This document shows, one piece after another, positions 6,502-10,265 of a stretch of DNA of 10,265 nt (its first letter is position 1; each line of letters begins with the position of its first letter). Source of the stretch: Patescibacteria group bacterium. GTDB lineage: Bacteria; Patescibacteriota; Minisyncoccia; UBA6257; Colwellbacteraceae. The notes beneath the pieces are model-generated. The model was not told the DNA's origin. It did no database searches and was given only the letters and a program-made list of their open reading frames with translations. Made by a program: the position numbers and the translations under genes. The stretch spans positions 1 to 10,265 of the forward strand of contig JAHJZF010000046.1 of assembly GCA_018826645.1 (NCBI GenBank). Reading direction: 5' to 3'.

Positions 6502-8022
6502 ATGAATCAACCATTATTAATGGCCCTGGCTCTTATTCTTGGAGGAGCGATAGGCTATCTTGTCAGACAAAGAGTAGCAGCCGGGAAGAGAAATTCTCTA
6601 GAAGCCAAACTTAAAGAAGAGGCGCGTAAGGCAGAAACAAATGCTCAGGAGATAATTTTAGAAGCAAAGAGCAAGGCCGTTTCCTTGCTCGAAGAGGCAC
6701 GCAAAGAAGATAAAGAAAGAAAGACGACACTCAATCGTACGGAAGAGAGGCTCCTAGAGAAAGAGGAGGCTTTGGCTGAACGTGAGAAGGAGTCCCAAGC
6801 AGGTCAAAAGAAACTAGTAGATGAAACGAGCAAACTTGAAGAAGAGAAGGAGGGTATAAAAAATACTCGAGAAAGGATTCAAGCAGAACTTTCTAAAGTA
6901 GCCGGATTTTCTCCAGAAGAGGCTAAAGAAAAGCTGATTCACGAGATTGAAGAGCACCATAGAGAAGATTTGGCAGAGATGCTTCATAGATTAACGCAAG
7001 AACGCCAAGAGGAAATAGAGAAAAAAGGAGTAGACATTATAACGACCGCAATCCAGCGTTTGGCTAGGTCGCACGTCTCCGACCTAACAACCTCTACGTT
7101 CACGTTGCCGTCCGAAGATTTAAAAGGAAAGATTATTGGTCGGGAGGGCAGGAATATTCGTGCCATAGAAAGATTAACAGGTGTCGAATTGATAGTCGAC
7201 GAAGGTCCAGACACAATTATTCTTTCTTCTTTTGATCCTTTAAGAAGAGAAGTCGCCAAAATAGCCCTTCAGAAATTAATTAAAGACGGCAGAATTCAGC
7301 CAGCCAAGATTGAAGAAAAGGTCGAAGAAGCTAAAGGCGAGCTAGAGAAGAGAATGTACGAGATAGGGGAAGAGGCCGCTTATGAAGTGGGTGTTTTCGA
7401 TTTCCCCAAAGAGGTTGTTCACCTTTTGGGCAGATTAAATTTCCGCACAAGCTTTGGTCAGAATGTGCTTACTCATTCAATTGAGATGGCGCACATAGCA
7501 GGCATGATTGCAGCTGAACTTGGCGCGAATGTAGATGTCGCTAAGAAGGGAGCGCTTGTGCATGACATAGGTAAAGCTATTGACCACGAAGTCGAAGGGA
7601 CTCACGTAGAGCTTGGTAGAAAAATACTGAAGAAATACGGAGTGGCAGACGACGTTGTTACGGCCATGGAGTCTCATCACGAGGACTACCCCCACTCTAG
7701 TACAGAGGCCTTTATTGTGACCGCTGCGGACTCTTTATCTGCCGCTAGGCCTGGAGCAAGGAGGGGCACTACAGAGAACTATATTAAGCGTTTAGACGAC
7801 TTAGAGAAGATAGCTAATGATTTTCCTGGGGTAAGCCAGTCCTACGCTATCTCTGCTGGTAGAGAATTAAGAGTATTCGTCATTCCCGAGAAAGTAGATG
7901 ACTTTGGCGCATTGCAATTGGCTCGTGATATAGCAGGCAAAATACGATCAGAGATGAATTATCCTGGTGAGATTAAGGTAAACGTGATTAGGGAGACTAG
8001 GGCAGTAGAATACGCCAAGTAG
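6502..8022 (+). CDS. rny: Ribonuclease Y
   Basis: This is a 506-residue membrane-anchored endoribonuclease that starts mRNA decay. It has the full RNase Y layout: one N-terminal membrane span (about 4-20, LLMALALILGGAIGYL), a long Lys/Glu-rich coiled coil (about 30-175), a KH RNA-binding domain with GKIIGREGRNIRAIE (209-223), and an HD phosphohydrolase domain with metal ligands His325, His354-Asp355 (HDIGK) and Asp410 (AADSLSAARPGARR). The C-terminal part ends with a typical basic stretch, KVNVIRETRAVEYAK. Length is close to the B. subtilis enzyme (about 520), and nothing appears missing. ATG 6502 places the membrane span right at the N-terminus as the family requires. No Shine-Dalgarno is evident. 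No ClpP, RNase E or degradosome partner lies nearby. Identification is secure. Confidence 0.97.
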   Translation: MNQPLLMALALILGGAIGYLVRQRVAAGKRNSLEAKLKEEARKAETNAQEIILEAKSKAVSLLEEARKEDKERKTTLNRTEERLLEKEEALAEREKESQAGQKKLVDETSKLEEEKEGIKNTRERIQAELSKVAGFSPEEAKEKLIHEIEEHHREDLAEMLHRLTQERQEEIEKKGVDIITTAIQRLARSHVSDLTTSTFTLPSEDLKGKIIGREGRNIRAIERLTGVELIVDEGPDTIILSSFDPLRREVAKIALQKLIKDGRIQPAKIEEKVEEAKGELEKRMYEIGEEAAYEVGVFDFPKEVVHLLGRLNFRTSFGQNVLTHSIEMAHIAGMIAAELGANVDVAKKGALVHDIGKAIDHEVEGTHVELGRKILKKYGVADDVVTAMESHHEDYPHSSTEAFIVTAADSLSAARPGARRGTTENYIKRLDDLEKIANDFPGVSQSYAISAGRELRVFVIPEKVDDFGALQLARDIAGKIRSEMNYPGEIKVNVIRETRAVEYAK

Positions 8023-8081
8023 GGCTGTTTATTGCTTCTGGGCGTTAAAGATGTTAGTTTGTTTAGTGTTTAAGCGGTTTT

Positions 8082-8090
8082 TGATATAAT
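8082..8090 (+). promoter_or_regulatory. Promoter of the HU gene (extended -10 TGATATAAT)
   Basis: TGA plus a perfect TATAAT forms an extended -10. Possible -35s are TTTAGT (8062-8067, 17-base spacer) or TTGTTT (8059-8064, 20-base spacer), both poor. Start would be near 8097, giving a leader of about 36 bases. This is the only clear promoter in the window that leaves a conventional 5' leader. Confidence 0.65.
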
Positions 8091-8132
8091 AACCGTAGTT
8101 AGGAAGCCAAACAGAAAAGGTCGGAATAACCT

Positions 8133-8417
8133 ATGTCAATAATGAAAAAAGCTGAATTAATAGAAGAAGTACAATCAGTAGCCGGTCTTGAGACAAAAAA
8201 AGACGCTGAAGCTGCTGTAGATGCTGTCTTCGGTTCTATCGCTAAGGCAATGAGTCGTGGCGAAGAGGTAGCCGTACCAGGTTTTGGAGTCTTTAAAGTA
8301 AGCCACAGGTCAGCTCGCCAGGGTGTAAACCCAAGAACAGGTGAGAAGATCCAGATTGCTGCTAAGACTGTACCAAAGTTTTCTGCCGGTAAGGCCTTAA
8401 AAGACACTGTCGCCTAG
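8133..8417 (+). CDS. hup: HU-family nucleoid DNA-binding protein
   Basis: This is a 94-residue histone-like protein that binds and bends DNA as a dimer. It matches the HU fold end to end: an N-terminal helical pair (KKAELIEEV ... KKDAEAAVDAVFGSIAKAM), the core GEEVAVPGFGVFKV, the DNA-binding arm RSARQGVNPRTGEKIQI with the Pro that intercalates in DNA (VNP), and the C-terminal helix KFSAGKALKDTVA. Two starts are possible. ATG 8133 gives the extra MSI and is preceded by AAGG at 12 bases or CGGA at 7 bases. ATG 8142 gives MKKAELIEEV, which matches the usual HU N-terminus (91 residues). I keep 8133 because of the upstream purines, at modest certainty. The gene has its own promoter and terminator and so is monocistronic. 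HU or IHF-like specificity cannot be settled from the sequence alone. Confidence 0.95.
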   Translation: MSIMKKAELIEEVQSVAGLETKKDAEAAVDAVFGSIAKAMSRGEEVAVPGFGVFKVSHRSARQGVNPRTGEKIQIAAKTVPKFSAGKALKDTVA

Positions 8418-8427
8418 AAATTCTAGG
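8413..8427. repeat. 15-base palindrome over the HU stop codon
   Basis: CCTAGAAATTCTAGG is symmetric about a central A and covers the TAG stop of HU. It lies 10 bases before the terminator stem. It may be a small extra hairpin or chance. Confidence 0.5.
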
Positions 8428-8437
8428 TATTTTATTT

Positions 8438-8473
8438 AGAAAAAGACCCGAGATTTCTCTCGGGTCTTTTTCT
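8438..8473. terminator. Bidirectional intrinsic terminator between HU and the converging operon
   Basis: A perfect 16-bp stem (arms 8438-8453 and 8458-8473) with a TTTC loop has core GACCCGAGA/TCTCGGGTC flanked by an A run on the left and a T run on the right. It therefore works for both the plus-strand HU gene and the minus-strand operon ending at 8495. It is the only strong intrinsic terminator in the window. Confidence 0.93.
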
Positions 8474-8494
8474 ATCTTGGGGTTGTCCCGCTTG

Positions 8495-9286
8495 CTAGAT
8501 TCCCAAGGTCTCTTTAACCTTCTGGCCGGTCTCTATAAAAATGTTGTAAAGCCCCTTAATTTTATTGAGGCTTTCTTCCACCAACTCTTTCGGAGTCTGT
8601 GTTATAGCGAGTGTGGTGGTCGCTGCTGTTTCCGGTAATGCACTTTCATCAATTAACACTTCTTGATATGGCTCAAGAACAAGGAGTCTAGCTTGTGACT
8701 GGAGATCAATAGCCTCTCCTAAAATAGATTTCAATCTATCTAAAGTTTCTATAAATTGTCCTGTATCGATTAATTCTAATCCTTCCAATCTCTCAATATC
8801 CTTTTCGATGTTTCCAAGCCTTTCTTGGGCCGTATCGAGCACAGAAGGTCCATAAGAGAAGACTAGTATAAATTCGAGCACATTTTTGGCGCTTGGAGAA
8901 TATATTTGTTCTCTATATTCGATTATTCCCTGGATGAGTGCATCTACTTCTTCAAGGGTGTTTATGTCTTCAAGGGCCATACCCTGTTCTTTATAAAAGC
9001 TTATATAACCATCTACTTCGGTCAGATATTTATCTTTAAGCATTGCCTCAATACTTTCTTCCTCGAAGCTGAGTTTTTCGAGACTAGCCTTAGTGTTTTG
9101 AGCTTTTTCTACCGCCTTAGAGAGGGCATTTTTGGTTAGCTCCGTTTTCTTAACAACTCTTTCTGCAGGAGATATATCTTCGGACACAACTAACTGACCG
9201 AAATCAGCATTCGCAGAAACAGATAGGGGGGTCGCTATAAAAGTCAGCGCTATCAAAAAACCTAAGTATTTATTAATAGATTTCAT
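8495..9286 (-). CDS. Secreted helical protein of unknown function, third gene of the sigma operon
   Basis: This is a 263-residue protein that I do not recognise. A Sec signal peptide is clear: MKSINK, a hydrophobic core (about 7-22), then a likely cut after VSA at residue 25. There is no lipobox Cys, so it should be released or periplasm-like rather than a lipoprotein. The mature part is acidic and predicted mostly helical, with heptad-like Leu/Glu/Lys stretches (about 40-75, 155-170 and 180-200) that suggest coiled coils, and a Thr/Ala-rich stretch (LPETAATTTLAITQTP, about 217-232). No catalytic motif is seen. Its ATG overlaps the stop of the upstream membrane protein by one base (TAATG), so it is co-transcribed with the sigma factor. 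It may be a signal sensor, a partner of the anti-sigma-like protein or an envelope target of the sigma factor. These roles are inferred from position only. Confidence 0.75.
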   Translation of the reverse strand: MKSINKYLGFLIALTFIATPLSVSANADFGQLVVSEDISPAERVVKKTELTKNALSKAVEKAQNTKASLEKLSFEEESIEAMLKDKYLTEVDGYISFYKEQGMALEDINTLEEVDALIQGIIEYREQIYSPSAKNVLEFILVFSYGPSVLDTAQERLGNIEKDIERLEGLELIDTGQFIETLDRLKSILGEAIDLQSQARLLVLEPYQEVLIDESALPETAATTTLAITQTPKELVEESLNKIKGLYNIFIETGQKVKETLGI

Positions 9287-9723
9287 TATAAGTCTTTAGC
9301 TTCGCTTAACAGGTTGTCTATTTCTTCGTCGGCAGAATTACTGATATCGGTCTTTTCTATAGTCGCTTGGACCAAGGAGTTGTTTGTAATATCTGTTAAG
9401 TATTTAACCTCTTCTAAATGAATATCAATAGCGTCGTTTAATTCACAAGATTCGGCGACCAGCTCTTCGCTTACGCCATTAAACACTGGAGAAAGAGGGC
9501 TTCTTAGTATATTAGAGACTCCGCCTATGGCCACGAAGATAAAGAGAACCATTACTAAGCCCATAGACAAAGATGCGCTCAAGCTTTGAGAGAAAGCAAA
9601 CATAGGCCCTGTTTTTTGGGGTGTTTGATATATTAATTTAAGTTTCGAGCTAGCCGCGTAATCTTGATTAGGCTCGATGCTTTTTAATCCGCTTAATTGT
9701 TTTATGATGAGATCTTCTTTCAT
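9286..9723 (-). CDS. Single-span membrane protein, putative anti-sigma factor
   Basis: This 145-residue protein has about 50 probably cytoplasmic residues, one membrane span (about 51-70, SLSMGLVMVLFIFVAIGG) and a roughly 75-residue acidic external tail with a lone Cys93 and SEEL/EEVKYL/DEEIDNLLSEAKDL helices. The topology and its place directly after an ECF sigma gene, with an ATGA overlap, fit an anti-sigma factor that holds the sigma at the membrane. It lacks the HxxxCxxC motif of zinc-binding anti-sigma domains, and I see no sequence match to a named anti-sigma family, so the role rests on context. The gene is translationally coupled on both sides: four bases with the sigma gene and one base with the secreted protein. 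It could instead be an unrelated membrane partner. Confidence 0.7.
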   Translation of the reverse strand: MKEDLIIKQLSGLKSIEPNQDYAASSKLKLIYQTPQKTGPMFAFSQSLSASLSMGLVMVLFIFVAIGGVSNILRSPLSPVFNGVSEELVAESCELNDAIDIHLEEVKYLTDITNNSLVQATIEKTDISNSADEEIDNLLSEAKDL

Positions 9724-10253
9724 TTCAATACTTCTTTGAGCTTTTTGAGGGCGCGGTGCTGAATTACCTTAACCGCTCCTTCTGTTTTGTTTACAGCTTT
9801 AGCTACTTCTTGATGGGGTAAGTCTTCAACGAAGCGCATAATCAGAACATCTTGTTCAATCTCTTTGAGCGTTTTTATCGCTCCAAAGAGGTCATCCCAT
9901 CGCATTTTGGCGTCGATGCTTTTTAGGAGAGAGTCGTCTATTCCAAGAACTTCAATCGAAACGTCATCGATACTAATCTGCGCAGAGCCTCTACGGTAAT
10001 GATCCACTACGGTATTACGAGCTATCCTATAAAGCCAGCTACCAAAAGAGTGTCCTCTATCTTGATAACGACTTACATTTTCCCAAGCCTTTAGGAACGT
10101 AAGATGGGTTATATCCTCCGCCTGCTCTTTGTGGCTTACCTTTATTAGTATAAATCTGTAAATCCTGGGCAAATAGTGCTCGTACAACAAACCAAAAGCT
10201 TCAGGATTACCCTTTTTAGCTTGTTTAACGAGGTTTTCTTCACCCTCTAACAT
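9720..10253 (-). CDS. ECF-type RNA polymerase sigma factor
   Basis: This 177-residue sigma-70 family protein has only regions 2 and 4, the mark of extracytoplasmic-function sigmas. Region 2 covers about residues 8-86 and includes LYEHYLPRIYRFI, the core-binding AEDITHLTFLKAWENV, and the -10-recognising FGSWLYRIARNTVVDHYRR. A linker (about 88-118) is followed by region 4 (about 120-175) with the helix-turn-helix LPHQEVAKAVNKTEGAVKVIQHRALKKLKEVL. It would direct RNA polymerase to a small regulon, probably including its own operon. The stop overlaps the next gene as ATGA. ATG 10253 gives a normal N-terminus for the family. Only 12 bases upstream are in the window, so its promoter cannot be judged. 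The sigma subgroup was not assigned. Confidence 0.93.
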   Translation of the reverse strand: MLEGEENLVKQAKKGNPEAFGLLYEHYLPRIYRFILIKVSHKEQAEDITHLTFLKAWENVSRYQDRGHSFGSWLYRIARNTVVDHYRRGSAQISIDDVSIEVLGIDDSLLKSIDAKMRWDDLFGAIKTLKEIEQDVLIMRFVEDLPHQEVAKAVNKTEGAVKVIQHRALKKLKEVLK

Positions 10254-10265
10254 ATAAAACGTGAG

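Noticed and set aside
6474..6611. Small open frame of about 45 codons starting ATGAATAAATTC
   Set aside because: It overlaps rny out of frame, has no Shine-Dalgarno, and its composition is not protein-like.
8906..9139. Plus-strand open frame of 77 codons opposite the secreted protein
   Set aside because: It is antisense to a gene with a clear signal peptide and operon context; its Phe-rich composition reflects the reverse of Lys/Glu codons.

Overview
The window comes from a bacterial chromosome with an AT-leaning composition and the standard code (TGA, TAG and TAA all end genes). It is mostly core housekeeping genes. Short promoters sit almost on the start codons, Shine-Dalgarno sites are weak, intergenic gaps are small, and several short membrane or secreted proteins have no recognisable family. 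Together these suggest a small-genome lineage, possibly Patescibacteria/CPR. That assignment is inference and was not tested. I found no mobile element, CRISPR array, tRNA or rRNA, and no gene-free stretch over 300 bases.

Layout. On the minus strand, 1-1126 is the N-terminal part of the DNA translocase FtsK, cut by the window edge inside its Walker A motif. It shares a 68-base divergent promoter region with a plus-strand phosphomannomutase/phosphoglucomutase-type enzyme. That enzyme is split into two ATGA-overlapping reading frames (1195-1611 and 1608-2510) exactly between its domains 1 and 2. Next on the plus strand come a ClpB-type Hsp100 disaggregase (2546-5179), a polytopic membrane protein overlapping its end (5124-5843), a small membrane-anchored protein (5909-6346), ribonuclease Y (6502-8022) and an HU-type DNA-binding protein (8133-8417). 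A strong bidirectional terminator at 8438-8473 separates these from a minus-strand operon: an ECF-type sigma factor (9720-10253), a single-span membrane protein in the anti-sigma position (9286-9723) and a secreted helical protein (8495-9286).

How the genes relate. The plus-strand genes appear to be separate or nearly separate transcription units rather than one operon, because a -10-like hexamer precedes most starts. FtsK and HU act on the chromosome, ClpB in protein quality control, RNase Y in mRNA turnover, and the split mutase in sugar-phosphate supply for the cell envelope. The sigma operon looks like an envelope-sensing module whose signal is unknown.

Points most worth a second look: the split mutase, which also lacks two expected substrate-loop residues; a ClpB-type protein carrying a ClpC-like VGF tripeptide where ClpP-docking loops occur; the repeated close placement of -10 elements to start codons, which implies leaderless mRNAs; the mirrored ftsK/mutase promoters; and the uncharacterised sigma/membrane/secreted operon.
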